A program made the translations under genes and the position numbers. Positions 35,827 through 44,556 of a stretch of DNA of 64,000 bases are shown here, one piece after another. The DNA comes from Flavobacteriales bacterium (GTDB lineage: Bacteria > Bacteroidota > Bacteroidia > Flavobacteriales_D > CAJJDF01): assembly GCA_018609055.1 (NCBI GenBank), contig JABAYJ010000009.1:307761-371760 (forward strand), read 5' to 3'. Under the pieces are notes generated by a model. The model was not told where the DNA came from. It saw only the letters and a list, made by a program, of their open reading frames with translations, and searched no databases. How positions within the stretch are numbered: the first letter of the stretch is position 1; each line of letters opens with the position of its first letter.

Positions 35827-36933
35827 TTAAGCTAGAGCAGAATTTATCCTTCCATTAATTTCTTCGATTGTCCCAATTCCATCAACACCAATATGTTTTC
35901 CTTGATTAGAATAAAAATCTTTAAGTGGAGCAGTTTCTTTGTTGTAAACAGCCATTCTATTTCTTATGATAGATTCGTCACTGTCATCTTTACGTCCTGA
36001 GTCTTTTCCTCTTAGTAACAATCTTTTTACTAGTTCATTTTCTTCAACCTCTAGCGAAACCATTTTAGATATTTCCCAATCTTTTTTGGCAAGTAACTCA
36101 TCCAATGCTGTTGCTTGGTCTGGTGTCCTTGGGAATCCGTCAAAAATGAATCCATCTGTATCGTGTGATTCACTTAATTTATTGTCAATCATATCAATCA
36201 CCAATTGGTCTGGAACTAGGTTCCCAGCTTCCATGTACTCTTTTGCTTTTTTACCTAAAGCAGTATCGTTTTTCATATGAAAGCGGAACATATCGCCTGT
36301 AGATAAGTGAGTTAGGTTAAATTTTTCTTGAATCAACTCCGATTGAGTTCCTTTTCCTGCTCCTGGAGGGCCAAATAAAATAATGTTTAACATAGGTTCT
36401 TTTATTATGTATAGTTCATCTAAATTTCTGCCAATTTCGTTATAATCTAATCCAAATCCAACTAAAAATTCATTTCCTACTTCAAATCCTACATAATCAA
36501 TAGGATAATCTTTAGTGTAGGCATTTGGTTTAAATAAGAGAGTGGCTACTTTAAGGCTATTAGGTTTACTTCCCGATAAATCGTTAACAATGTGCTCAAG
36601 AGTAATTCCTGTGTCTACAATGTCTTCAATAATAATAACATCAGAGCCTTCAATGTTTTTATCAAGTCCTAATACTTTTTTTACATTTCCTGTAGTTTCG
36701 GTTCCTTTGTAGGAAGAAACACGTAAGAACGCTACTTCACATTCTATGTCAATTTTCTTAAGTAGATCGGAGAAAAACATAACCGAACCATTAAGTATTC
36801 CTACTAAAAGTGGTTTTTTTCCTTTGTAATCGCGATTAATTTCTTGAGCAACTCTCGAGATTTGTTCGTCAATTTTTTCTTTGCTTATAAAAGGCTTAAA
36901 AGTCTTATCGCCAAGGGTAATTTCTTTCTCCAT
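35827..36933 (-). CDS. Hypoxanthine phosphoribosyltransferase - adenylate kinase fusion
   Basis: Two purine enzymes in one 368-residue chain. Residues 1 to ~178 are an HPRT: the PRPP loop is IIEDIVDTGIT (about 101-111). From residue 181 (MLNIILFGPPGAGKGT) it is an adenylate kinase with P-loop, LSTGDMFR and DGFPRT. The LID is the short form (RGKDSGRKDDSDESI). The start at 36933 is chosen over an upstream ATG (37056) because MEKEITLGDKTF is the natural HPRT start and a -7 element sits at 36937. The internal ATG at 36393 could allow separate Adk synthesis. The fusion couples purine salvage with AMP/ADP balance. Confidence 0.92.
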   Translation of the reverse strand: MEKEITLGDKTFKPFISKEKIDEQISRVAQEINRDYKGKKPLLVGILNGSVMFFSDLLKKIDIECEVAFLRVSSYKGTETTGNVKKVLGLDKNIEGSDVIIIEDIVDTGITLEHIVNDLSGSKPNSLKVATLLFKPNAYTKDYPIDYVGFEVGNEFLVGFGLDYNEIGRNLDELYIIKEPMLNIILFGPPGAGKGTQSELIQEKFNLTHLSTGDMFRFHMKNDTALGKKAKEYMEAGNLVPDQLVIDMIDNKLSESHDTDGFIFDGFPRTPDQATALDELLAKKDWEISKMVSLEVEENELVKRLLLRGKDSGRKDDSDESIIRNRMAVYNKETAPLKDFYSNQGKHIGVDGIGTIEEINGRINSALA

Positions 36934-36936
36934 TGT

Positions 36937-36944
36937 CAAAGGTA
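36937..36944 (-). promoter_or_regulatory. Bacteroidota -7 element before hpt-adk
   Basis: The minus strand reads TACCTTTG, ending 3 bp before the ATG at 36933. The implied transcript would be leaderless or nearly so, which is unusual; otherwise a second promoter lies further upstream. Confidence 0.45.
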
Positions 36945-37017
36945 AAATTTTTGTAGTAATATTAAATAATCTATAAAAAAACAATCCGTAATTCTCCAAT
37001 CCCAATTCACGATTCCC

Positions 37018-37025
37018 TATATTTG
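37018..37025 (+). promoter_or_regulatory. Bacteroidota -7 element before the ccmF/ccsA gene
   Basis: TATATTTG, an exact match, 23 bp before the TTG start at 37049. It also lies inside the intergenic region shared with hpt-adk. Confidence 0.55.
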
Positions 37026-37048
37026 TAGGGTATAAAAAACCTATAGAT

Positions 37049-39802
37049 TTGACCACAACAGTTTTAAGTAACCTAGGATATTTTTTAGTATTTTTTTCGT
37101 TTGTAACAGCTTTGTTCTCTACGATCTCTTATTATTTATCATTCAGAAACAGAGGCGATTTAGCCTTAACTTCTCTTTGGAAAAAATCTGGAAGAACTTC
37201 TTTTAGACTCCATTCATTAGGAATACTGAGTGTAATTACTCTTTTGTATTTTTTAATTTACGGACATTATTACGAGTTTAACTACGTATGGAAATATTCT
37301 AACGATTCCATGCCGCTTAGGTATTTAGTTTCTTGTTTTTGGGGAGGACAGGAAGGTAGTTTCCTGCTTTGGATGTTTTGGAATGTTGTTATTGGTAACC
37401 TTTTGATAAGAGGAGCTAAGAAATGGGAAACCTCAGTGATGACAGTATTTGTATTGTCTCAGGCTTTTTTAACAGCAATGATTTTAGGAGTATATGTTTT
37501 CGATTTTAAAATTGGAAGTAACGTATTTCTTTTAACTAAAAACCTACCTCAAAACCTTGGATTACCTTGGACGGAATTAGCTGATATGTCTGGTTTACCA
37601 ATGTTCCAAGATGGACAAGGACTTAACCCTTTATTACAAAACTATTGGATGACGATTCATCCACCGACTTTATTTTTAGGGTTTGCCTTAACTGCTGTAC
37701 CTTTTGCTTATGCAATTGCTGGATTAATGGAAGACAAGCTTAAAGAGTGGGTAAAGCCTGCAATGAGTTGGACTTTTGTAGGGGTTGGAGTTTTAGGAAT
37801 TGGAATCCTTATGGGAGGAATGTGGGCATATGAATCACTTAGTTTTGGTGGATTTTGGGCTTGGGATCCAGTAGAAAATGTTTCGTACATCCCTTGGTTA
37901 ACTTTTGTTGGAGCAGGTCACTTGATGCTTGCTAACCAAAGAAAAAACAGTTCTCTGTTTTTTACTTTCATTCTAACTTTCTTATCATTTATCTTGGTCT
38001 TATATTCTACATTCTTAACTAAGAGTGGAGTTTTAGGTGATAGCTCGGTTCATTCATTTACAGATAATGGAATGCTGGGTCAGCTCTTGTTTTTCATCTT
38101 GTTTTTTGTTTGGTTGTCCGTATTTATGATGCTTAAAGGAAAGCAACACAAACTGATGTACACAGTTATTTCTATCTTCTTGTTTGTGATGACAGTTGCT
38201 GCAAGCGAAACGGATAAAGTATTAGGAATTCCAGCATCAGGAGTTGTATTCATATTAGGATCTATAGTAACGTTAGTATTTGTGGTTATAGCATCTATTA
38301 AGTATTTCCCAAAAGCTAAAACTGAGGACAAGCTTTGGAGCCGAGAGTTTTGGATGTTTATGGGGAGTTTGGTTTTGTTCCTTGCCTGCTTACAAATATT
38401 TGTAGATAATTCGTATCCTGTTTGGAACAGATTATTTGGAACTAACATTGCTGGTAAAGAAAATGTATTGCAACACTATAATGTCCGTCAAGGAGCTTTT
38501 GCCGTATTTGTATCTTTGTTTGTTGGGTTTGGTCAATATTTGAGATACAAAGGAATGCCTTTCAAATTGTTTTTTAAGCAAATAGCTTTATCATTAACAA
38601 TCTCTATAGTGCTTACAGTAATTGGATTGTTTGTATTCACTTTTACAGGAAATGATTTTTCTTTGGCAGAAACTATCGTTTATATAGCCTTACTTTTTAC
38701 TTCTATTTATGCAGTGGTAGGAAACCTAGATTACTTCATTCGTTTTCTTAAAGGTAAATTAAACTTTGCTGGTTCATCAATCGCTCACATTGGGTTTGGA
38801 TTAATTTTGTTTGGCGCTTTAATCTCTAATTCTCAGAGTAAAAAATTATCTCACAACAAAGGTGGTAAATTTGATTTGGCTTCTTTAAGCGAAACATTTG
38901 AGAATAATGAAGATGTACAAATCACTTTGGGAGATACTACTTACATGCGTGAGTATTTTGTATCCTACAGAAGCAGAAGACAAGAAGGAATAAATATTTA
39001 CTACGAAGTAGATTATTTTAATCCAATTCCATTGAGTTATGAAAAAGGAGATGTTGTTTCTTATAATGGCGAATATTTTCAAGCCCAAGAAAGTCATACA
39101 ATTACTCAAGATTTTTTTACTGAAAACATTAAGTATTGGGAGTTAATTGCTCCAGACTCTAATGCTCAAGAGTGGTTGAGCCACAGAGTGGGAGAGAAGC
39201 TATTTACATTGGAACCATTTGTACAACTTAACAAACAGTTTGGAAATGTAGCAGAACCATCAACTAAACACTTTATTTCTCATGATGTGTTTTCGCACAT
39301 CAAATATCCAGACCCTGCAATTTTTGAAGATCAAAATGATGGGTTTATGCCTTACGAAAACTATACTGCTGCAGTTGGTGATACAATTGTAACAACACAC
39401 GGAATGGTGATTGTGGAAGGCAATAAGCAATATCCTTACGAAAATAATTCGTTAGCTGGAGTTGTGAGTTTAAGGTTTGTAGATTACCAGCAAAAGGTAT
39501 CTTCTAAAACACAATCTCTTATTTATTTAATAAATTCAGATTCTACACTTAAGCCACCAATGCCTGTTGTAGATGAAGATTTTGGAATAAAAGTAGCTTT
39601 GATGGGGATTTCGGTTCCAAGTTTTAAAGAGGATTCTACGGTAATGCAACCTCGTCAGTTTTCATTAGATATTACTGGAAAAGAATTCATGATAATGCAA
39701 GCCAAAACATTCCCACTTATTAATTTATTGTGGTTAGGATGTATCTTGATGTTGTTAGGATCTATCATGGCAGTATTTTATAGAGTTAAGAGGAGTAAAT
39801 GA
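37049..39802 (+). CDS. Cytochrome c biogenesis protein CcmF/CcsA
   Basis: 917-residue, ~15-helix inner-membrane haem lyase component. The haem-binding WWD motif lies at about 259-278 (WAYESLSFGGFWAWDPVENVS), with HPPTLFLGF and a conserved WGGQEGSFLLWMFWN. A C-terminal periplasmic region (about 600-890) precedes a last membrane helix. The start is TTG; no ATG is better placed. Other ccm genes are absent from the window. It is followed with a 4-bp overlap (ATGA) by the DUF2520 gene. Confidence 0.88.
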   Translation: MTTTVLSNLGYFLVFFSFVTALFSTISYYLSFRNRGDLALTSLWKKSGRTSFRLHSLGILSVITLLYFLIYGHYYEFNYVWKYSNDSMPLRYLVSCFWGGQEGSFLLWMFWNVVIGNLLIRGAKKWETSVMTVFVLSQAFLTAMILGVYVFDFKIGSNVFLLTKNLPQNLGLPWTELADMSGLPMFQDGQGLNPLLQNYWMTIHPPTLFLGFALTAVPFAYAIAGLMEDKLKEWVKPAMSWTFVGVGVLGIGILMGGMWAYESLSFGGFWAWDPVENVSYIPWLTFVGAGHLMLANQRKNSSLFFTFILTFLSFILVLYSTFLTKSGVLGDSSVHSFTDNGMLGQLLFFILFFVWLSVFMMLKGKQHKLMYTVISIFLFVMTVAASETDKVLGIPASGVVFILGSIVTLVFVVIASIKYFPKAKTEDKLWSREFWMFMGSLVLFLACLQIFVDNSYPVWNRLFGTNIAGKENVLQHYNVRQGAFAVFVSLFVGFGQYLRYKGMPFKLFFKQIALSLTISIVLTVIGLFVFTFTGNDFSLAETIVYIALLFTSIYAVVGNLDYFIRFLKGKLNFAGSSIAHIGFGLILFGALISNSQSKKLSHNKGGKFDLASLSETFENNEDVQITLGDTTYMREYFVSYRSRRQEGINIYYEVDYFNPIPLSYEKGDVVSYNGEYFQAQESHTITQDFFTENIKYWELIAPDSNAQEWLSHRVGEKLFTLEPFVQLNKQFGNVAEPSTKHFISHDVFSHIKYPDPAIFEDQNDGFMPYENYTAAVGDTIVTTHGMVIVEGNKQYPYENNSLAGVVSLRFVDYQQKVSSKTQSLIYLINSDSTLKPPMPVVDEDFGIKVALMGISVPSFKEDSTVMQPRQFSLDITGKEFMIMQAKTFPLINLLWLGCILMLLGSIMAVFYRVKRSK

Positions 39803-40563
39803 TAAAAAAAATCACACTCATAGGTTCAGGGAATGTTGCTCATAATTTGGGTAAAGCTTTTATATTGAACGGATTTGATGTGGTAGAAGTTTATAGCAGA
39901 ACAAAGGCTAATGCTAAAGCTCTAGCAGAAAAACTTGATGCTAAATCCACAAATAATCTTAGTGAAATTAATAAGGAAAGTGATTTATATATAATCGCTA
40001 CAACTGACAATGCCATTGAGAAAATAGTTGAGAAGCTAGATTTTAAAGGTCATTTTGTGGTTCATACTTCTGGGAGTGTTTCCATAGATGTATTTGAAAA
40101 CTCATTCTCACATTTTGGTAGTTTTTATCCTTTACAAACATTTACTAAATCGCACCAAGCAGATTTTAAAGAGATTCCTATTTGTGTAGAGGGAAACAAT
40201 GAAAAGAATTTAGAGTTATTGAAAGGTCTAGCAAATAAGCTTTCTAATAAAGTAGTTGAATTATCCTCAGCCCAAAGGCAAAAGCTTCATTTATCAGCTG
40301 TATTTGTTTCTAATTTTGCAAACTACATGCAAGTAATAGGCGAGGATCTATGCGAAGAGCAACAAGTAGATTTTGAGCTATTAAAACCTTTGATAAAAGA
40401 AGTATTTCATAAAAATCAAAAAGGAAAAGCAATAAACAACCAAACTGGACCAGCATTAAGAGGTGATTCGTTTACAATGAACAAACACCTTGAACTCCTA
40501 AAAGATAAAAAGGAGTTGCACCAATTGTACGAACTCCTTTCTGGTATGATTCAAAACAAGTAG
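39799..40563 (+). CDS. Rossmann-fold DUF2520 protein
   Basis: 254 residues. N-terminal NAD(P)-binding Rossmann fold (ITLIGSGNVAHNLGKAF) of the F420/ProC-like type, then SGSVSIDVF and GSFYPLQTF, and a C-terminal helical DUF2520 domain (LHLSAVFVSNFANYM...TGPALRGD). Probably an NAD(P)-dependent oxidoreductase of unknown substrate. Translationally coupled to ccmF. A KdsC-like gene is a frequent neighbour in Flavobacteriia; here that gene lies 11 kb away at 51569. Confidence 0.85.
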   Translation: MIKKITLIGSGNVAHNLGKAFILNGFDVVEVYSRTKANAKALAEKLDAKSTNNLSEINKESDLYIIATTDNAIEKIVEKLDFKGHFVVHTSGSVSIDVFENSFSHFGSFYPLQTFTKSHQADFKEIPICVEGNNEKNLELLKGLANKLSNKVVELSSAQRQKLHLSAVFVSNFANYMQVIGEDLCEEQQVDFELLKPLIKEVFHKNQKGKAINNQTGPALRGDSFTMNKHLELLKDKKELHQLYELLSGMIQNK

Positions 40564-40567
40564 TTTT

Positions 40568-42367
40568 TTATTTCTTAATCACTTTATAAGAGGTGTTCTT
40601 ATTATTAGAGATTACATTCAATACATAAACTCCTGCAGGTAATAGAGATAAATCTATAGTTGTATTCTTACTATTAAAGTCCTGAGAGTAAATTAATTTT
40701 CCTGTTAATGATAGTAAGTCAATTCTATCTTCTTGAGAAAAATTCATTTGTGTTGTCACAATATTAATACTAGTAGAAGTTGGGTTAGGATAAATGCTTA
40801 CTTGATTAAGGGATACTCTATCTTCATCCAAAGAAGTGACATTACCACTAAAACAAGTATTTGTGAAAGCAGTACTAAGTTCAGTGCTCACTGTTAATGT
40901 AGCTGTACTGTCTTTACAAATACATCTTCCATCATTAAAGTTGTAAGTCATATAAGCTGCATCTGTTTCAAATGCTTTAAAAGTACATTGCTCAAAGGTT
41001 AGCGAATCGCTAGTTAACATTTGCGAAGCATGGCTCCAGTTAGTAAATAGTGTATTTCCTCCGTTCCAATGATTGTTACCTGGTTCTTGAATAAAATCAC
41101 AAGGTTTTAAAAAAAGAAGGTATAAAGTACCTGAACCTCCGGCACCTGCGCCACCACCTATATTTACTGCAATAGTTCCATCTCCTCTTAAATCACCAAT
41201 AAAAGAAATAGATCTAGAGAATCTTTCTGTTGGGGCTAATACAAGACCAAAACCTCCATTGTTATTACTTATTTTGGTGTAAGTTTTTACTGTTTTATCA
41301 GAGTTTAAATAAAGGATATATCCATGTCCTTCGTTTTGTTGGTTTGCTCCTGTAATCAAATCAGGAACTCCATCACCATTTAAATCTCCTGGAGCACACA
41401 TTGCGTGACCAAAAGCTGCACCAAATGTTCCGTTAGCATTGATTGTATCAGATAATTCGTCAGCAAAACCATTCATGCCCTCGGTAATTTTTAGTTTAGA
41501 GGTTACATTAAAAGTAGTAGCATCAAGCGAAAGAATCCAAACAGCACCTTTACCACTGTCAGAAGCAAATGCACCTACAGCAATTTCATTACTGCCATTA
41601 CTATCTATATCTCCAAGCATTGCAACTTCTCTTCCTCCAAATCCATCATCATTAACTAATCCTACTCCAAAACCACCTTTAGTTGAACTAATGTCTACAG
41701 TTTTGGTATTTACAACTCTTGAATTAGCATTAAAAAAAAGAAGTTTAATTGCCCCTTTTCTTCTTCCTCCATCATTAGAGGAAGGATTACAGGCTGCTAT
41801 GTCAATTCTTCCATCTCCGTCTAAATCTCCTAAAGCTGAAAGACCTTGTGAAGTAATATTTTGATTTTTTACATAACTTTTTACAGTTCCATTTGTATCT
41901 AAATGAAGGATGTAAACCACACTATTGGGTACATGATTGGCAGAAACTGCAATATCAGGAACTCCATCACCATTATAATCGCCAACTCCAGCAACTCCAT
42001 AACCAAAGAAACTACTTGTGTAAAGAGTGTCAGTAAACCCTCCTGAAAGCATAGATATTTTTTGGTTCGATTTTACTGTTCCATTGCTATTCATAAAAAG
42101 AATATAAACTGCTCCAGCATCTGTTGCCCCATCATCATCAGAACGAGCACCTACCGCTAAATCCAATACTCCATCTCCATCAATATCGCCAATTACATCA
42201 TGTTCTCTACTAAATCTATCTCCAGGATCTAGTGCAGCAATAAATCCACCTGAACCATTTTCGATTTTTACAAAACCGTCAGGACCATATTGTGTGGTTG
42301 TTTGAGAATAAAGAGATAATGATGCTAATGACAAAGCAGCTAATGATATAAATAGTTTAATTTTCAT
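40568..42367 (-). CDS. FG-GAP repeat protein with T9SS sorting domain
   Basis: 599 residues. Signal peptide (MKIKLFISLAALSLASLSLYSQ) and five or more FG-GAP/integrin-alpha repeats with calcium-binding loops such as DIDGDGVLDLAVGA, DYNGDGVPDIAVS, DLDGDGRIDIAA and DLNGDGVPDLITGA, forming a beta-propeller. The last ~75 residues (VSIYPNPTSTSINI...AGVYVLNVISNN...YKVIKK) are a type A type IX secretion sorting domain, so the protein is exported to the cell surface. Probable adhesin or surface propeller; ligand unknown. Confidence 0.88.
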   Translation of the reverse strand: MKIKLFISLAALSLASLSLYSQTTTQYGPDGFVKIENGSGGFIAALDPGDRFSREHDVIGDIDGDGVLDLAVGARSDDDGATDAGAVYILFMNSNGTVKSNQKISMLSGGFTDTLYTSSFFGYGVAGVGDYNGDGVPDIAVSANHVPNSVVYILHLDTNGTVKSYVKNQNITSQGLSALGDLDGDGRIDIAACNPSSNDGGRRKGAIKLLFFNANSRVVNTKTVDISSTKGGFGVGLVNDDGFGGREVAMLGDIDSNGSNEIAVGAFASDSGKGAVWILSLDATTFNVTSKLKITEGMNGFADELSDTINANGTFGAAFGHAMCAPGDLNGDGVPDLITGANQQNEGHGYILYLNSDKTVKTYTKISNNNGGFGLVLAPTERFSRSISFIGDLRGDGTIAVNIGGGAGAGGSGTLYLLFLKPCDFIQEPGNNHWNGGNTLFTNWSHASQMLTSDSLTFEQCTFKAFETDAAYMTYNFNDGRCICKDSTATLTVSTELSTAFTNTCFSGNVTSLDEDRVSLNQVSIYPNPTSTSINIVTTQMNFSQEDRIDLLSLTGKLIYSQDFNSKNTTIDLSLLPAGVYVLNVISNNKNTSYKVIKK

Positions 42368-42432
42368 ATTATTTTTTAAGGTTATTCGAGTTAGACAACC
42401 ACATTCCCAAAAGGTTTAAATAGATGTTGAAT

Positions 42433-42855
42433 TTATTTTTTAGTCCCTGATCCTCGTCCCCAAAATGGTTCACCATCCCAGTTTAAAAATGTGTAATCAA
42501 TAACAATGTTATTGCCAGTAATAGTTCCTGTGCACTCTACTTTTTTCCAATTATCGTCATCAATATCTTGCGAAGGAAAAGAAAATGTAGTTCCACTAAT
42601 TGTCCCATCAAATTTAAACCCAATATCATTTAAATTTTTTATAGAGATATGGTCTTCAGATTTTTCACACCTTATTACTTCAATTTCATAATTCTGTTGT
42701 TGCCATTCCTGAGAAATAGCAATCAACAAGGAATCTTGGATTACATAAGTTGTTGAAGTTTGGTGTTTTTCTTTGCATCCTTCTTTGTTGCAATTCATTA
42801 ATAATATTGCCGATAATAAAATAGAAGTAAAAAGTATTTTGTTAGCTGTTTTCAT
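42433..42855 (-). CDS. Lipoprotein of unknown function
   Basis: 140 residues. Signal with lipobox LLMNC (residues about 18-22). The mature domain has a small beta-sandwich look (GFKFDGTISGTTFSFPSQ, CTGTITGNNIVIDYTFLNW), with cysteines that could pair. The pattern resembles flavobacterial lipocalin-like or immunoglobulin-like lipoproteins, but no family is recognised. It lies 10 bp after the outer-membrane-like protein gene, so probably one transcript. Confidence 0.65.
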   Translation of the reverse strand: MKTANKILFTSILLSAILLMNCNKEGCKEKHQTSTTYVIQDSLLIAISQEWQQQNYEIEVIRCEKSEDHISIKNLNDIGFKFDGTISGTTFSFPSQDIDDDNWKKVECTGTITGNNIVIDYTFLNWDGEPFWGRGSGTKK

Positions 42856-42865
42856 AATGTTGTTT

Positions 42866-43393
42866 TTAAAATTTAATTCCAGTATTTAAACCTATCCAAG
42901 GAATGTATATAGGAAAAAAACCATTGGACTCGGGAAGGTTTAATCCATACAAAGTAACTCTAAAAAATGTTTTGTTGCCAGTGGCTTGATATCCAACTCC
43001 ACCATTAAAACCTAAAGAGGTTTCATTGTAGTTCTCTGTTTTTGATGGATATTTATTTCTATTGAATGACGAATAATTGGTAAAACCAGCTGTAAGTAAT
43101 AATTTATGTTTGTTTTTTCCTACAAAGTAATTTCCATAAATCGTCTGTGAGGACGCCATATCAAAGTATTTACCTGTTTCGGCTGTGTTGTTTATTTCTC
43201 CTCTTGATATATTTAAAAGCCCTAATCCTCCTCCAAAAGAAAACCTGTTTAAGAAAGCATATTCATAATTTAATGAACCAAAAAGAAATGCTCTGCCTCC
43301 AATTTCAAGATGAATGGAGTGTTTTTTATCAATTATTTCTGTTTGTGATTCCTGACTAAATCCATTTACAAATGTTGAAAGGAACAAGGCCAT
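42866..43393 (-). CDS. Outer-membrane-like protein, unclear start
   Basis: 175 residues from the ATG at 43393. The mature part is strand-rich (HSIHLEIGGRAFLFGSLNYEYAFLNRFSFGGGLGLL, ...GLNTGIKF) and ends in Phe, like a small barrel. The signal peptide from this ATG (MALFLSTFVNGFSQ) lacks basic residues. In the same frame upstream is EKHKLII, and one more A in the run of five before CAT would join it to a GTG start (GTG AAA AAA CAT), giving a normal signal peptide. The gene may therefore carry a 1-bp deletion. Function unknown. Confidence 0.6.
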   Translation of the reverse strand: MALFLSTFVNGFSQESQTEIIDKKHSIHLEIGGRAFLFGSLNYEYAFLNRFSFGGGLGLLNISRGEINNTAETGKYFDMASSQTIYGNYFVGKNKHKLLLTAGFTNYSSFNRNKYPSKTENYNETSLGFNGGVGYQATGNKTFFRVTLYGLNLPESNGFFPIYIPWIGLNTGIKF

Positions 43394-43449
43394 AATTATT
43401 AATTTATGTTTTTCACAATGAATAGTTTATGGAAGAAATTTATCTTATT

Positions 43450-43457
43450 CAAATTTA
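43450..43457 (-). promoter_or_regulatory. Bacteroidota -7 element
   Basis: The minus strand reads TAAATTTG, a consensus match 57 bp before the gene starting at 43393. Confidence 0.4.
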
Positions 43458-43479
43458 ACGTTTAATTATTCTTTAATGG

Positions 43480-43487
43480 TATTTTTG
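43480..43487 (+). promoter_or_regulatory. Bacteroidota -7 element
   Basis: TATTTTTG, a consensus match 19 bp before the kinase-like gene at 43507. Confidence 0.5.
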
Positions 43488-43506
43488 TTTAATTTTTATC
43501 TGCACA

Positions 43507-44475
43507 ATGAACTCAAATTTCAAGAACTATCTTTTAAAAATAACCAATGCTTCAGATTGTAAAGAAACTGAAGTCATTCAATCTTTGTGGAGTGGTTATG
43601 GTAAGATTTGTCGTTATCAATTAATTGGTTCTTCAGTATCTACGGTTGTAGTAAAATATATTACGCTTACTAAAGCCGATACTCATCCTAGAGGCTGGAA
43701 CACCAATAATTCTCACAAAAGAAAAGTAAAATCTTACCAAGTAGAAACCAAATGGTATGAGAACTGGAATCAATTATGTACAGGTAATTCTCGAGTTCCT
43801 AACTTTATTAGCTCATTCAAAGAAAGGGAAGAGCAGTGGATTATTTTAGAAGATTTGGACACTAATTTTCCTTTACGAAAACAAGAAATTGATTTCTCGG
43901 AAGTGAAAGTATGCTTGAAATGGTTAGCTAATTTCCATGCTGTATTTTTAACTAAAAAGCCAACTGGATTATGGGAAATAGGAACTTATTGGAACCTAGA
44001 AACACGACCAGACGAATGGCAGAAGATTGAGAATAAAGAGTTAAAAACTAAAGCACAATTAATAGATGAAACTTTGAATACTTGTAAGTATCAAACTATA
44101 GTTCACGGAGATGCTAAGTTGGCTAATTTTTGTTTTTCTAAAGACGGAAATCAAGTTGCTGCAGTCGATTTTCAATATGTGGGTGGTGGATGTGGAATGA
44201 AAGATTTAGCCTACTTTTTAGGAAGTTGCCTTTCTAGTTCGGAGTGTGAGCTGTATGAGAATGAGTTATTGTATTATTATTTCAATGAATTGGAACAAGC
44301 GTTTCAGGAAGATAAATTTAATTTTACTTTTAAAGAATTAGAAACAGAATGGAGAAAATTATATCCAATTGCTTGTGTTGATTTTATTCGATTTTTATTG
44401 GGTTGGATGCCTTCCCATCAGAAAATAAATTCCTACAATCTTAGTCTTGTTAAGTCTGTATTGTCTGATTTATAG
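43507..44475 (+). CDS. Phosphotransferase-like (aminoglycoside/ecdysteroid kinase fold) protein
   Basis: 322 residues. Catalytic loop IVHGDAKLANF gives His200, Asp202 and Asn207, and the metal-binding Asp is in AAVDFQYVGGG (Asp221). This is the eukaryotic-like small-molecule kinase fold (APH, choline kinase, DUF1679/EcKinase). WIILEDLD is the hinge. No signal peptide. The substrate is unknown; the sequence looks closest to the ecdysteroid-kinase-like group. Confidence 0.78.
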   Translation: MNSNFKNYLLKITNASDCKETEVIQSLWSGYGKICRYQLIGSSVSTVVVKYITLTKADTHPRGWNTNNSHKRKVKSYQVETKWYENWNQLCTGNSRVPNFISSFKEREEQWIILEDLDTNFPLRKQEIDFSEVKVCLKWLANFHAVFLTKKPTGLWEIGTYWNLETRPDEWQKIENKELKTKAQLIDETLNTCKYQTIVHGDAKLANFCFSKDGNQVAAVDFQYVGGGCGMKDLAYFLGSCLSSSECELYENELLYYYFNELEQAFQEDKFNFTFKELETEWRKLYPIACVDFIRFLLGWMPSHQKINSYNLSLVKSVLSDL

Positions 44476-44492
44476 TTTTTTATAAATATAAA

Positions 44493-44523
44493 TTAAAATC
44501 AAATTATGTATATTTGATTTTAA
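44493..44523. repeat. Perfect 12-bp AT-rich inverted repeat
   Basis: Arms TTAAAATCAAAT and ATTTGATTTTAA around a 7-base loop, between the kinase-like gene and the pseudogene. It may end the upstream transcript, but the T run is poor. It overlaps a -7 element (44509-44516), so it could also be an operator. Confidence 0.5.
44509..44516 (+). promoter_or_regulatory. Bacteroidota -7 element inside a hairpin
   Basis: TATATTTG, an exact match, in the loop and right arm of the inverted repeat at 44493-44523, 40 bp before the pseudogene start at 44557. Confidence 0.45.
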
Positions 44524-44556
44524 TCATAAGTATTCTATTCAACCATTTTATTTAAT

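Noticed and set aside
35966..36280. A 104-codon plus-strand frame opposite adenylate kinase
   Set aside because: Antisense to conserved Adk motifs, no family resemblance.
41439..41864. A 141-codon plus-strand frame opposite the FG-GAP gene
   Set aside because: Pro/Ser/Leu-rich shadow of the repeated calcium loops on the other strand.
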